A DNA stretch of 64,000 bases from Echinarachnius parma (taxonomy: Eukaryota; Echinodermata; Echinoidea; Clypeasteroida; Echinarachniidae). The stretch covers positions 1 through 64,000 of the forward strand of contig JBAMJV010009665.1 in NCBI GenBank assembly GCA_037951105.1, given 5' to 3'. Shown here one piece after another: positions 1-11,230 of the stretch. Made by a program: the position numbers and the translations under genes. The notes under the pieces were generated by a model. It was not told the origin of the DNA, searched no databases, and worked only from the letters and a program-made list of their open reading frames with translations. Position 1 is the first letter of the stretch. Each line of letters begins with the position of its first letter.

Positions 1-199
1 CAAATGATGGTGTTGGTTGTTTAGTTTGGTGCAATCAGTCAAATCTGACTATTGTTGCCAATTGCTTTTCTATTGATTTCATCTTCACATATTTTAAAAG
101 TATTATACAATTTTATATATCATCAACAAATTATTTATATGGCACCCGCTAAAAATATTGCGATATTTCATTTTTTTTTTCTTTTCTCCTACCTTATTA

Positions 200-850
200 T
201 GAACATATTACTTTTATATACAAAAATTATAACAATTTTCCTTATTTCAATAACAAAGCCCACCTCTCACATCGGGACTCCCGCCACATATGTGGAAGTG
301 GGCCTCTTATGGTCAAAACGATCCTCTTACAACACGTAATTATAATAGTATTATAATAATAAAAGCGAAATCAACAAAACAAATATATTCATAAATAAAC
401 ACTATTTTAAGCTATCAATGAATTATCGCATTATGCATTTTTGTTTCCTACTTCTTAATAAAGTAAATCTTAAACAAAATTAGTGCAAACAATCAGTGGG
501 CTTATTTTGTGCATGTTAGTGCAAATACATAATACATGGGTATACCTTTTGTCTTCTGAAATAATCATAATACAATACAAAATAAACAAAACTCACTCCT
601 ACTACATGTATGTCTGGTGCCTGCTCTCACATTGGGACTCCCGCCACTGATGGTGTAGCTTGGCATCAACATAATTATACATACTCGACAATATTGTATG
701 ATATTAACTGAATTATACAAACAAACAAAAAAACAAACAAAAACATGTTAGCGACATAACTTTGTCTTCTTTTTTCCACTTCACTTACAAACTGAAATAA
801 CTCATAATACAATACATATTTATATATGATTGCTTTTATATATTAGTGTA
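200..850. repeat. Degenerate local duplications
   Basis: The phrase CTCACATYGGGACTCCCGCC occurs at about 266 and 626, and a second phrase (CATAATACAATACA) recurs at about 565 and 802. The copies are short and separated by diverged AT-rich sequence, so this looks like an old, decayed tandem duplication. No coding frame is credible here. Confidence 0.4.
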
Positions 851-851
851 T

Positions 852-1092
852 GGCCCTGTATAAAGAGGCACTATACTGCACCCGCAGCTTGTACCTCTAT
901 CATACAGGCTCATATAGTTATGCATTTTATTGACTTATTGCATTTAATATTCTTATACAAAATACAATGGGTACTAATACCACTAAAAAATTAGTGTTTT
1001 TCTATCTATCTTGGCCTGTACAAAGAAGCACACTACTGCACCCGCAGCTTGTACCTCTATCATACAGGCTCATATAGTTATGCATTTTATGG
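852..1092. repeat. Direct repeat, about 80 bp, two copies 160 bp apart
   Basis: Copy 1 (about 852-930) and copy 2 (about 1013-1091) share the core CTGCACCCGCAGCTTGTACC followed by a nearly identical stretch ending in TTATGCATTTTAT. The offset is 160 bp. The copies differ at only a few bases, so the duplication is fairly recent. Confidence 0.8.
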
Positions 1093-1164
1093 ACCTTATG
1101 CATTCCGGAGAGCCACTTGAGACAATTGTTGTTGTTGTTTGTCAACAAAGTTACTAAGATCCCT

Positions 1165-1728
1165 TTAAATGGGGTAGTTCAGTTTTGGTAGAGAGGGGCG
1201 CTTGCACATCACAATTTTGGTTGTGAGGTAATGAAAAACTGAGTGTCGAATTTGAGAGAACATGCAATTTGAATTGGCAGAATAAACTTTATATTGGTCA
1301 AAATCGACCCAGAAAAACACCAGAATCGATCAATAAATCATATCTGATTCTATGAAGTTATTTGGGACCCAAATAATTAGATTGATATTTTTCAAAAAAT
1401 TTAAAAAAATGTCTTGCACTTTTTCAAAAATTTTCAAAAGCGTTTTTTAAATAGTTGTTGATGATCTCTCTATTTAATAATTATTTCAATAAAACATCAC
1501 ATGCATAATTTTTGTATGAAAAATGGTTGAAACCCTAAGCCTTTTTAGAAAGCGCCCTCTTGTGTTTTAATGGCTCTTTTTGAATGATAACAGGCTTTTT
1601 ACTTAGAGTTTGTAATTTTGTATAACTTTCGAGCATGTATAGAGTTATAACTATTAGTTTATAATGTTATTGTCGCAGGGTTTGGTTACTAAAGTTCAGC
1701 CATTACCAAAACTGTACTACCCCTTTAA
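1165..1728 (+). mobile_element. TTAA-flanked MITE, family A copy 1
   Basis: A roughly 560-bp non-autonomous element lies between TTAA at 1165-1168 and TTAA at 1725-1728. Its left end reads GGGGTAGTTCAGTTTTGGTA and its right end reads the complement (TACCAAAACTG then CTACCCC). Two sister copies lie at 28637-29207 (same orientation) and 54892-55465 (reverse). Shared interior words include TAATGAAAAACTGAGTGT and AATGGCTCTTTTTGAATGAT. A TTAA target is typical of piggyBac-type elements, but a TA target inside TTAA (Tc1/mariner type) fits equally well. There is no transposase frame. Confidence 0.85.
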
Positions 1729-1754
1729 CGTTCCTGTATCATATAGAAAGTCAT

Positions 1755-2095
1755 AAATTAACCATGGACCTATATATATGATCATAGTAGATCCATTGAA
1801 AATAACATACCAGCTTTTCCTAGTAATGAAATGCATCCTTGTCTCCTACTTTGCTTTCTTAAAAAGATAACATGACCCAGAATATAAGTTCACCCCCAAC
1901 GCACCCCGATCAATCAAAGTCATTTGATGATCATGTTCGAGCATTATCTGATCAAATAGTATGTTCCTACACAATAAACATGGACCTATGTCCATAACAT
2001 ACCAGTTAGACTATAGTAAGTCCAGTCTTACATACATACCACTTTACCAGCTTTGTTAGTAATTAAAGTCATCCTGTCATCCTGTGATCTAGTAA
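1755..2095. repeat. Two-copy degenerate tandem repeat, unit about 220 bp
   Basis: CATGGACCTAT, ATAACATACCAG and the CAGCTTT-TAGTAAT words occur in the same order at 1763-1835 and 1980-2065. The copies are moderately diverged. No coding potential is seen. Confidence 0.5.
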
Positions 2096-2224
2096 AGTCT
2101 CCCCATACATGATACATGGCGCCAGATCAATCATATTAATTGATCATGATGATCGTGATATTTGCGGGCATAATAAAATATAATCATCTCCGAGTGCGTA
2201 TAGCGGGCTCGTACACTGGGGAGG

Positions 2225-2225
<1 letters not shown>

Positions 2226-2256
<31 letters not shown>
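2226..2256. repeat. Poly-G tract (31 G)
   Basis: An uninterrupted run of 31 G. It is one of about nineteen G or C runs of 12 or more in this window. Its length makes G-quadruplex formation or sequencing-length error likely. Confidence 0.95.
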
Positions 2257-2258
<2 letters not shown>

Positions 2259-2271
2259 TATTAATATATTC

Positions 2272-2556
2272 TACTAGTGGCTTGGCGAAGTAATTGGGGA
2301 TGAACGAGTTTCGGATCTCAATTATTGGTGGCTCATTATGTTTTCCTTTTTTGTAACGATTGTTCTAATGTATTGTTTCGTTTTTGTTTGTTGTTGTGTA
2401 TTTTGTTAAATGTATTATTATTATTATAATTTTATTCATTTATTTATTTATTTTTGTTTTATGTTGTATTTTGTATTTTGTATTTTGTATTTTTGTATTT
2501 TTTTTTGGGGGGGGGGGGGGGGGCACATTGCATCCATGCCTCCCGGCGCTACACCA
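2272..2556. mobile_element. Possible poly-G hAT-like MITE
   Basis: The right side ends in GGCGCTACACCACTAA, close to the complement of the CAGTGGCGTAGC-type terminus seen at 20175. The left side starts with AGTGGCTTGGCGAAG. Between them are T/TTTTGTA-rich sequence (2455-2506) and a 17-G run (2507-2523). No matching 8-bp flanking duplication was found, so the boundaries are tentative. Confidence 0.35.
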
Positions 2557-2878
2557 CTAATCATACCTGTACATCACGTAGTACTATTCTTTTACAACAA
2601 AGTTATTGTTACGGAAAGGGTTGTTCAACCCAAATCATTTGTGACCCTCTATTAATAGTAATACCCTAGGGTTGGGCTTTCATGTTTTCGTTGATGTCTA
2701 TTGTTGTACATGTTATTATATTATGAACATATGAAAATTAATGCTGTAATGCATGTTGAACATGCGATAGCAGTTTATAACATACAGTTTGTATTGATTG
2801 CTAAAATCATTGTACAAAGAAAATACACATTGAAATCAATAATGCCGTTAAGAAATGTATCTATCTATCACGGAGTTT

Positions 2879-3122
2879 TGGAGCTTTCAACAAAAGGCGC
2901 GAAATCCACTTTTTCAACTTCGAGGGAAAACAGGTTTCTTTGTCCCACTTTGTTACACGTGCCTATGTGAATTTGAAATTGAACTTTCTATATTTTGATT
3001 TTGAGTGAGTTATTTGTCGTAAAAGGTGGATTCCTAGATAGCTCCGTAGATTATACATGTAGATAATCGTTAACTCAATTTGTATGGAAAATGGATTTAG
3101 CGCCTTTTGGAAGTGAGCTCTT
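2879..3122 (-). mobile_element. Small MITE, family B copy 1
   Basis: A roughly 244-bp element with inverted ends (left GAGCTTTCAACAAAAGGCGC, right GCGCCTTTTGGAAGTGAGCTC). An inverted copy is found at 10918-11162, and the two share the core CTCACTCAAAATCAAAATAT. It has no coding capacity. Superfamily is uncertain because no clear target duplication is seen. Confidence 0.8.
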
Positions 3123-4030
3123 CATTATCTAGACCTATCTATCTTTCTACGTGAACAAATTTTCTTGAAATTGTAAATGGAATACATTATATTATTTTCA
3201 ACTTACCAGAAAAGGGTAATACAACCAGGGAGCTGATATTTGTAGGTACCTCAAGTCCTCATGCTACATTATTTTGTAAATTCATCGTCAAACAAAAGTC
3301 CAAAAACAGGGCTGACTACTTTATAATATACCCCACTACATTACGGTCAGTCACGAACACCCCTATTTCCACAGTGGATTAACTTTATCAACTGCCTCCC
3401 GAATCACGGAATCTGCATGCACACCGCATCGTATTGAAAATAACTGCATTATTCTGCAGGGGCCAATCGGGTAAGCACCTATGTTTTATCAGCCTAGCCT
3501 CATATGAACTCCTATGCATTTATACATGCACTTTCACTGTAACATAACGTACTACTTCAAGAGGAAACGATTATCTTGTTTTGCCGAGTCTGAATTTATG
3601 TTAAGACCTAGTATTGTGTTGCTGTTGATCATTGGGAATATATTTGTGCAAGATCTCTCAAGACTCGAGGATTACATACTGGAATTACGATCAGTTTTAG
3701 CTGTAAAACTGTTTTATTCAACGCCCCGACTGACTTCACATGATTTCGGCACCGGTGTGCTTCGTCTGCTAGTGCAGTTGCAGTAACCCAGTACTTGTTG
3801 TACTGAGAGCTAGAACTGAGTAAGAGTAAGTTTCTTTGAAGTTGTTATTATTTTAACGGTGCTGGTGCATGGTGTGTTCGTTCCAACGCCAAGTGTTATA
3901 CAAATGAGAAAACTTCACATTATAATTATAGTAGACATATAGTTCGGTGTACAGTGTCATTGGGTTATTTTAGGTTAAAGTAAGCTAAATTATTTTTGGT
4001 TATCGTGTTATTGTGCAATTGGATAGGAAA
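3123..4030. other. Unannotated AT-rich stretch with possible 5' exon end
   Basis: No recognisable gene. A 63-codon frame from the ATG at 3598 begins with a hydrophobic run (SIVLLLIIGNIFV) but stops at 3786. Just after it, GTAAGAG at about 3818 resembles a splice donor. This could be an untranslated first exon, or chance; there is no independent support. Confidence 0.15.
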
Positions 4031-4335
4031 GAATGAATGAATGAATAATAAGAATGAATGAGTGAATGAATGAATAAATGAATGAGTGAAGAATGCCTGA
4101 ATAAATTAATTTATGAATGATGATGAATGATATGAATGAATGAATGAATGAGAATGCGATGTGGATAATAATAATTGAATGAATGATGAATGAATGGAAT
4201 AGATGATAGACAGGCAGATGAATGATACGATACGACACGAACAAACGAACGAACGAACGAACGATACGAAACGACATCGAACGAAACGACGTAACTGAAC
4301 GAACGAACGAACAAATAGAATGGATTGCCATGATC
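4031..4335. repeat. Tetranucleotide microsatellite (GAAT)n then (GAAC)n
   Basis: Imperfect GAAT/AATG repeats run from about 4031 to 4200. They change to ACGA/GAAC-type repeats at about 4225-4315. Short frames read through this block as Ser/His/Ile- or Arg/Ser/Phe-rich peptides on the minus strand; these are repeat translation, not genes. Confidence 0.95.
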
Positions 4336-6620
4336 CATTCATGTATTCATTCATTCTGTAGAGTTTTCCTTTAGCTATATTATTATTATAATCTGAAGTT
4401 GCATCAGTGCATGTCACTATAGTTTAGATATTACATGCAGAAATATATATTATATTATGCAGAGTATATGACATGTTGATATACCATGTAGTATGTTATC
4501 AACGACTTTTTCAAACCATAACAAAAGGACAATAACATTAAGAAATGTTTGTGTGTGAGACTTGGGGACCATGTTTATCTCTCATTGCCACAGTAATGGA
4601 GTGAAGTCGAGTGGTACATGTTATTTGCGTAACCTCCAGTCATAGATATCAGTGGGAGTGCAAAAAGGCACTTAACCCTTTTATGACTGGTCCTGAAAAT
4701 ACTGCAGGCTCGGGCTCGAGTCTACTGGCAAAGGCTATTAAATGGCTAATTAATTATGCAAGTAACTATATAGCCAGGCTGCGACTAACCCAAAAATGTA
4801 TGTACTAGTATAGCCCCATGCTTGCACTTGCAGGGGTGGTTCCATAGTCCAGGGGGTGCATGGATCCATGGTTCTATGGAGGATAAATTACGTCATACCA
4901 CTAACACCAGAATCATTTCATCTTGAACGGAGAGTTAACGATCTGATCTATCTTTATCATGGGACAATTTGTGTGGTTGATCAATATTGGAAATAATCCC
5001 TGAACATGATGAAATAATGTATAGATCTTTGGGTTTCAAAGTGTAACACTCTACATGTAGTAATAAATTCGAGACATATAGAGAAACTCGCCAATGAAAA
5101 AGTGCAATGAAAAATGGGATTCCTCCAGGATATGATAATGATAAATGTTATATTATACAGTGTATGTTTGTAATTTAGACCAGTTTGTGGTTGTAACTGA
5201 CACAGTATGTAGCAACACTTCATGAGTTAATTGTTATATTTGGCACGTAGCAAATTATAGTATTATTATGCTTCTACTAAATAATGATAATTATGTATAT
5301 TTACATGTAACACTATACACCCATATTTGTATAGGCCTCAAATATACATTATTTTCTGCAGCACTTATCTGTATAAATAGTGGTATTGCACATTGTTGTC
5401 TTTGGTGTCTGGCCCTAAAATCCCCCTTTTAGAACACCAACCAGGATATATAATATGATCATTTTATGGGGAGTTTACTCACTTTTCAATCCTTAGAATT
5501 GATTTCTTTTGGATGCCAACTTTTAGAGCAATCAATCACGTACTGATGAATTGAATCGAAACATTTTTCCAAGCAATAAATGCCAACTTTGTAATTTGAA
5601 GCCAGAATTTTAATAGCACAACACTACTGATCATCGCTAATAGATTTTCTAATTATTTTAGAATTCTATTATGTAGATATGTGTGTTTTTGGATAATTGC
5701 CCAGAAGGAGTATCGGTTCTAACTGTGTTTCTAGTGTTGTACCAAGGATGGTATTATAGGAAGCCTCCTTGGTTGTACTTGTGATTTGTGTTATGATGGT
5801 TTATATATCTCCAAATGTTTTAGAGACCTTCTAAAGGCCCGGTCACATATCACCAGATAGCGGTAAATGGATGCCCGACGGGAGAATACAATTTTCAATA
5901 CACTCGTCATAACAGGGGGAAAATCTCCTACCCCCTCAGAATACTTGACCCTTACAGACTTTTACACTATTATACCTCCTGTCAGTCTGTCCTGTGTAGG
6001 AGAATAGTTCAGTCAAACCTGCACTAGTGACCACTGTAAACTATACGTACAGTCAAACAATACAGTAAATTAGGTCCCTTGGAAATACAATTATTAAATG
6101 AAAATTATAAATGTTCTGGGTCATTTTTCAAATTGAGATGGGTGGGGCTTACATTGATGAACTCCCACTCGAATAATTAAAAAAGCAAACATTTCCAAGA
6201 ATTCATACTTTGAACAAAGACAATTGAGACGACAAATTAAGTGAGAAAAAAGGGTCATCTTACAGGAGGGGATTCATTGTTCACATGGACACTTGTGCTG
6301 AAATGCCACTCTGAATCAAGTGACCAAGCTCTAGGGGCATACAATCATATTTTGTAAAACTTTTAAAAGGCCAAATAACAGTTTTGGGAAATTTACCGAA
6401 AACATCAATATTGGCCAAACTAATTGATCAATATTGTTGAATAAATTATATACTATATAATAAGATTAAGAAGAATATAGACCCATCACTCCAGCTACTG
6501 TCACAATACAATATTAAAATTGAGGGTGAACTTTCTGTGAATTTGGAGAGAGATCATAATTTGTAAAAATGAAGTTGGCTTTTAGAACTAAAGATTCAGG
6601 ATTAGCCCAAGGAGGCCATG
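4336..6620. other. Featureless AT-rich stretch
   Basis: No gene, array or mobile element with supported ends was found. At 6005-6065 there are two short CAGTCAAAC words like the termini of the elements at 38704 and 46974, possibly a worn fragment of that family. Confidence 0.4.
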
Positions 6621-6621
6621 G

Positions 6622-6800
6622 TAGGAAATAAGCGGGGGGCTGAGGCGACTTTGCCCAGGCTAATTTTCAAAATAGCCCCCTGAAATCAGTAGGTAGCCCC
6701 TAAAATTAGTAGGTATTATGTAAAATATTTTGTGATTTCCATCAGATTGAAAAAGTAAGCCCCCTAAAATTAAAAATTTATTTATTTCCTGCAAGGAGGT
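6622..6800. repeat. AGCCCC dispersed repeat, copy 1
   Basis: The phrase AAATCAGTAGGTAGCCCCTA together with GGGGGCTGAGG and AAATAGCCC is repeated at 25860-25965. Related AGCCCC words occur at 37545-37600 and 55800-55915. This is probably a fragment of the element family better preserved near 55.8 kb. Confidence 0.6.
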
Positions 6801-6975
6801 ATTAGAAAAGAAAAGCCCTAAGTATATATCCTAGGATATAATACCACAAATTATAGAAAGGTGTGAGCCAATGAAAAGTGAAAAATCAACAGATGGAATT
6901 TGGAATATGGAAAGTGAGAGGGAGAGAATCAGAGTTACCAGTGATTTGTTGTTATGTGGGATCTGTCAGTTGTGT

Positions 6976-7018
6976 AGCTGGGGGTGGGGGGTGGGGATGG
7001 GGGGGGAGGGGGGGGGGC
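6976..7018 (+). repeat. G-rich tract with several G runs
   Basis: Successive runs of 5, 6, 4 and 8 or more G separated by single T or A bases. The spacing would allow a G-quadruplex on the + strand. No gene lies immediately around it. Confidence 0.8.
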
Positions 7019-7940
7019 TAGAGCCTATATTTAGGTCCTGTTTTGTTTTCGGTGGTATGTAAACTTGATTAAACTAGACTAGGGATCCTCAATATTTCCC
7101 CATTCTAATACACCAGACATGAAGGTGATTTATGAAATGAAATATTACAACGTATATAGGTAAAATTCTTTTGAACAAAATGTGTAGAAATTTGTGAGCG
7201 TATACTGTGAAACCAGCCAAAATAAGTTGTGGTTCTTTCCTGGTCTCTTCAATGATTCAATAACACAATAACACCTAGTGAATAGTGATCTAGAGAGCTC
7301 ACATATTTATGTCCTCACAGAAGTCACAAGGGGCTGAGGAATGTGACCTCTCCTTATTGTGATGTCAAAGATCATGACCCTTTCTCTTTGACTTTGACAT
7401 TTTTGACCACCTTATGACTAGCTCACAGGAATCCTGGCAAGAGCTGAACACCAAGTAAACAGATTTGCTAATCTGAGCAGGAATTTCTGTAATATTTGCT
7501 TTGAAATGTCATATTTTGTACAGCCTCAGCAGATATTTACAAGCTTGTACAGAGAGTTGTATTGCCTTGGAATGTAACTTTGGTGTAAAATTTTGTTGAG
7601 GGTAATTTAACATTTACAAGCTATCTGTAGAAAATAATTGACAAGGTTTAATCAGCAATGAAGCAATCCACCATATAGCATACACAATTTGAATTTGAAG
7701 TACAATGAATGAGATTAATAGATCAGAACCTAATATTATACAATTATTAAATAGTACTTCAATTGCATTTTTTTAATAATGTGCATTGTTTTGAATAAAC
7801 GGTATTGAAATGGATACATTATTTTCTGTCTACAGATTAAAACAAATGTAAAATACTTTTTCACAAGAAATGGGCTAAAATAATCTACAGAATGTGTGGG
7901 ATAGATATATATACGGAGCACCTCAGTATCAGGTCATTCG
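7019..7940. other. Featureless AT-rich stretch
   Basis: Nothing with coding or repeat support. The minus-strand frame at 7736-7921 is AT-rich and lacks splice or start context. Confidence 0.35.
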
Positions 7941-7970
7941 GGTGTAATCAAGTTGATGCTTGATTACACC
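7941..7970. repeat. Perfect 12-bp hairpin
   Basis: GGTGTAATCAAG and its exact complement CTTGATTACACC are separated by a 6-bp loop. It stands alone just before a dispersed 85-bp repeat copy. Function unknown. Confidence 0.9.
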
Positions 7971-7985
7971 TTTAAATGCCCCATA

Positions 7986-8076
7986 ATAACCTGTTCCCTT
8001 TGAGATTCTGAAATCTCATTTTAGACTGTTTAAATAGCCCACCAGGTACCCATATGCCGATAGGCAAAGAGTTAAT
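7986..8076 (+). repeat. Dispersed ~85-bp repeat, copy 1
   Basis: Matches the family CCCTTTGAGATTCTGAAATC ... ACCAGGT also found at 20013-20095, 40724-40803 and 52307-52388. Reverse copies lie at 15769-15835 and 56843-56921. Ends resemble AACCCGTTCCC. Probably a tiny MITE or SINE-like repeat; no target duplication was established. Confidence 0.65.
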
Positions 8077-8280
8077 GAGTATACAGTAGAAATGGTTCAT
8101 GATGTTAAAACTATGGGAAGACATGAGTCATGAATAATTCGCACCCAGATATTGATTTATCTTGCAAGCCTTTGCTCGAGTCATGAGGACCTCTTGTTTT
8201 ACACTATCTGCCCTGCTACCCCCTCCCCCCAACATCTTTTCCCTCCTGTACATGTAAGTCCTGTTTGTAATGATGAGATC

Positions 8281-8457
8281 CACTGGCATATAGCTACAGG
8301 GTGCACAGGCCCAAGTTCATGTGTCCCCTTTTGACAAAAACAATACAAAACATTATAAGAGGAAAATCATTTGTAATTATAGAAATACATAAAGTGTGCC
8401 CCCAATTATTCATGTGCCCCCCCCCCCCCAAAGTAATCGGACTAGGCTACCCCACTG
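8281..8457 (+). mobile_element. Short hAT-like MITE with C tract
   Basis: A 177-bp element starting CACTGGCATATAGCTAC and ending GGCTACCCCACTG. The 8-bp flanks ATGAGATC (8273-8280) and ATAAGATC (8458-8465) match at seven of eight bases, as expected for a hAT target duplication. It carries a poly-C tract near its right end. No coding capacity. Confidence 0.7.
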
Positions 8458-8940
8458 ATAAGATCAGAGGAAGCTAGGAAGGAGAAGAGGTGATAGACCG
8501 GATGATGTTTCATGTTATAAATAGTCGGCAAAGGGTATATTGGATGCAACCTGGATGAAGGGGGGAGAAAAAACATACTGTCACACCCCCCCCCCCCTCC
8601 TTTCTCCGCACCCTCGCCCTCTTTTGTCTGATAATGAATATTTTCATGACAGGAAGGAGAGGAGGAGATGGTTGGATGATGAACATTACTTTCATGTCAT
8701 GTTATAAATATATAAAATAGTTAGCAAAAGGTGTATTAGATACTAGGGAGAAGGGGAAGGGGGAGTAAAGAAAGTCTTGATTGGTCAATCTTTACTGTAC
8801 CCTTTTCTGTCCCTCCCCTCTACCCCTCATTCCCCACTTTCTATGTTGTCTAATAATGAAGACATCCAAGCTTTTCAGAGGAAGACAAGGAGGGGATGGT
8901 CAGATGATGTTTCATGTAACAGTCACCAAAGGGTATCATA

Positions 8941-9106
8941 TGGTGGCATTAAGGGACTCTTTTGCCAAATTTTTGCCAAATAAAAAAAAAAAATTGCCAA
9001 AATTTGGTCAAAATTTGGCAAAATTTTGGCCAAATGTGTATAATTTGGCCAAATTTTGGCAAATATTTGGCCAAAATTTGGCCAAAGTGTCCCTATAATG
9101 CCACCA
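8941..9106 (+). mobile_element. TA-flanked MITE with CCAAAATTTGG repeats
   Basis: A 166-bp element flanked by TA (8939-8940 and 9107-9108), with ends TGGTGGCATTA and TAATGCCACCA. The interior consists of overlapping GGCCAAAATTTGG palindromes. The TA target suggests a Tc1/mariner-type origin. It sits inside the 8.1-11.2 kb array. Confidence 0.8.
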
Positions 9107-9376
9107 TAGTTAGTATCATATTAGTCTTGGGTGCAAGATAGAAGGGGGATGGGAGCAGCTCTTTTCCTCCCCTCTTTCTCTCCCCCACCTCCATCCTCGC
9201 TTTCTCTCTGGGATGGTTTGGTTTTGATCATAGTATCCTGCCCCCCTTTCCCCCACTCCTCCTCAATTAATGATGAAGACATTGGGGAAGGGATGGTTGG
9301 ATGATATTTCATGTAATGGTCAACGAAGGAGTGAATTGATATTCAATATTTCATATAATGGTCAAGGACTGGAGAC

Positions 9377-9450
9377 TAGAGCTGAGTCAAACCGGATATT
9401 TTGCATTTCGAATATGAGTCGTGTAAAAACGGTCGGATATCGAATATTCG

Positions 9451-9487
<37 letters not shown>

Positions 9488-9804
9488 TTTTTTTTTTTTT
9501 TTTCATCATTTTTTAAAATAAATATTCTGTCAGTTTTTTTCAATTAGAAATCGGCAGTACAGTGTGATGTTAGTGTACAAACTGCTGTCAAGATGAAATA
9601 CTTTGATATCTCATCATAGATTCTTCTAAATTTGGCACTCACTATACAATCCTCTTACCAAGGCTTTGGTTTATTATTTGTTTTGTTTAATTTGTAATTT
9701 ATGTAAAATACCTTAACTTTTAACTTTAGCAATAGATAAGCAGGGTTCAATGTGCCATTTTCTGATCGAATCTATCGAATGGGGATTACAAAATTAAACG
9801 GGGG

Positions 9805-9869
<65 letters not shown>

Positions 9870-9956
9870 CCCGGATATTCGTATCCGAAAATTTGTATTC
9901 GGTATCCGACCTTCACGGTCGGATATCGAATAGCCATTCGAATTGACTCAGCTCTA
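9377..9956 (+). mobile_element. hAT-type non-autonomous element with internal A/T palindromes
   Basis: A 580-bp element with ends TAGAGCTGAGTCAA and TTGACTCAGCTCTA and a perfect 8-bp flanking duplication CTGGAGAC (9369-9376, 9957-9964). Subterminal inverted words CGGTCGGATATCGAATA occur at both ends. Inside are two runs in which a long A tract is followed directly by a long T tract (33 A then 20 T at 9451-9503; 29 A then 34 T at 9805-9869). It has no transposase. Neighbouring array units carry the uninterrupted target GGGGAGACACGCATA. Confidence 0.92.
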
Positions 9957-10304
9957 CTGGAGACAAGTATATCTCAGATGTATAAGGTACTGATATTTAT
10001 TTATCTTGTCTTTAGGGCCTCTTTTCATGAATATGAGGAAGGAGAGGGACAGGGTGGGAAACCTCTTTGATCATAATATCCTGACCCCTCTCCCCAACCT
10101 CTTAATTTGTAATGAAGATATCAGATGCAGTTGCATGGAAGGGATGGTTAGATGATACATGTACATTTTCACATAATGGTCAGGGAGTGGAGGGACGCAT
10201 AGTTAGTGCTTGGATGTACATGTAAACTGGTAATTGATGATATTGATTTATCTTGTCTCAACTGCCAGAGGGCCTATTTCATGGATGTGAGGAGGGGGAG
10301 GGAA

Positions 10305-10422
10305 GGGGGGGGGGGGGGGGGAGGGGGAGGGGGGAGGAAAACCTCCTTGCTCATAATATCCTTTCCTCTCACGTCTCACCCTCTCTCCCTCTCACCCCCC
10401 CCTCCCCCCCCCCCCCCCCCCC
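10305..10422. repeat. Paired G and C tracts
   Basis: A G-rich block at 10286-10336 (17 consecutive G at 10305-10321) is followed about 70 bp later by a C-rich block at 10390-10422 (19 consecutive C). The blocks are complementary and could fold on each other. They lie within one unit of the degenerate array, so they look like local expansions. Confidence 0.85.
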
Positions 10423-10917
10423 TCAGTTAATGATAAAGACATCAGAGATAGTTGGGAAAGGTTGGATTATATTTGATGTAATGGTCAGGGAGGGGAGGCA
10501 CACATAATTAGTCCTCAGCTATGTATACTGATATGATTTATCTTGTCATTTTCCCCAAGGGCCTCTTTTCATAGATCTCACTTTAATAATAAAGATATCA
10601 GATGAAGTTGGGTAAGGAGTGAATGGATGATATTTTAAAGTATAATTGTCAAAGAGGGGAGACACGCATAATTAGGACTTGGATGTATACATGTACATGA
10701 TAATTATACTGATATTGATGATATTAATTAATCTTTTCTTTCTACCAAGGGCCGCTAGCTCTTTTCACGGATGCGAGGAGAGGAAGGGGAGGAAAACCTT
10801 TAATAATGTTCAAAGACATCAGATGAAGTTGAGGAGAAGGAGTGATAGGATGATATTTTAAATATAATTATCAACTATCAAGAAGGGGAAACACGCATAA
10901 TTAAGACTTGGATGTAG

Positions 10918-11162
10918 AAGAGCTTAGTTGCAAAAGGGGCTAAATCCACTTTCCATAAAAATTGAGTTAGCGATATCAGTACATTAATAAGCTACGTAAC
11001 TATGTTGAATCCAAATTTTAGGACAATTTACTCACTCAAAATCAAAATATAGAAAGTTCAATTTTCATATTCCCATAGGCATGTGTACAAAGTTTGACAA
11101 AGAAACCTGCTTTACTCCAAAGTTTAAAAAGTGGATCTAACCCCTTTTGGAGATAAGCTCTT
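10918..11162 (+). mobile_element. Small MITE, family B copy 2
   Basis: A 245-bp element with ends AAGAGCTTAG and GATAAGCTCTT and inner inverted words CAAAAGGGGCTAAATCCACT. It is the reverse copy of 2879-3122. It interrupts an array unit between GACTTGGATGTA and ACTGATATTGATG, which are nearly continuous in the preceding unit. Confidence 0.85.
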
Positions 11163-11230
11163 TTTTACACTGATATTGATGATATTGATTTATCTTGTCT
11201 CTTTCCTCCCAAGGGGCCTCTTTGCCTCTT

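Larger units (their letters stand above)
8135..11230 (+). repeat. Degenerate tandem array, unit about 220-300 bp, broken by insertions
   Basis: The order GATATTGATTTATCTTGTC, GGGCCTCTTTTCATG, GAGGAAGG, CATAATATCCT, AATGAAGAYATCAGATG, GGATGGT, ATGATATTTCATGTAATGGT, GGAGACACGCATA recurs from about 8150 to 11215. Units differ in length because of G/C-tract expansion and because at least four mobile elements (8281, 8941, 9377 and 10918) have landed inside. Frames in the track region encode only Pro, Gly or Lys runs and are not genes. Confidence 0.8.

Noticed and set aside
4008-4417. Three overlapping minus-strand frames rich in Ser, His, Phe and Arg
   Set aside because: Translation of the GAAT/GAAC microsatellite.
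10206-10507. Gly- and Pro-rich frames
   Set aside because: They follow G and C tracts inside an array unit.
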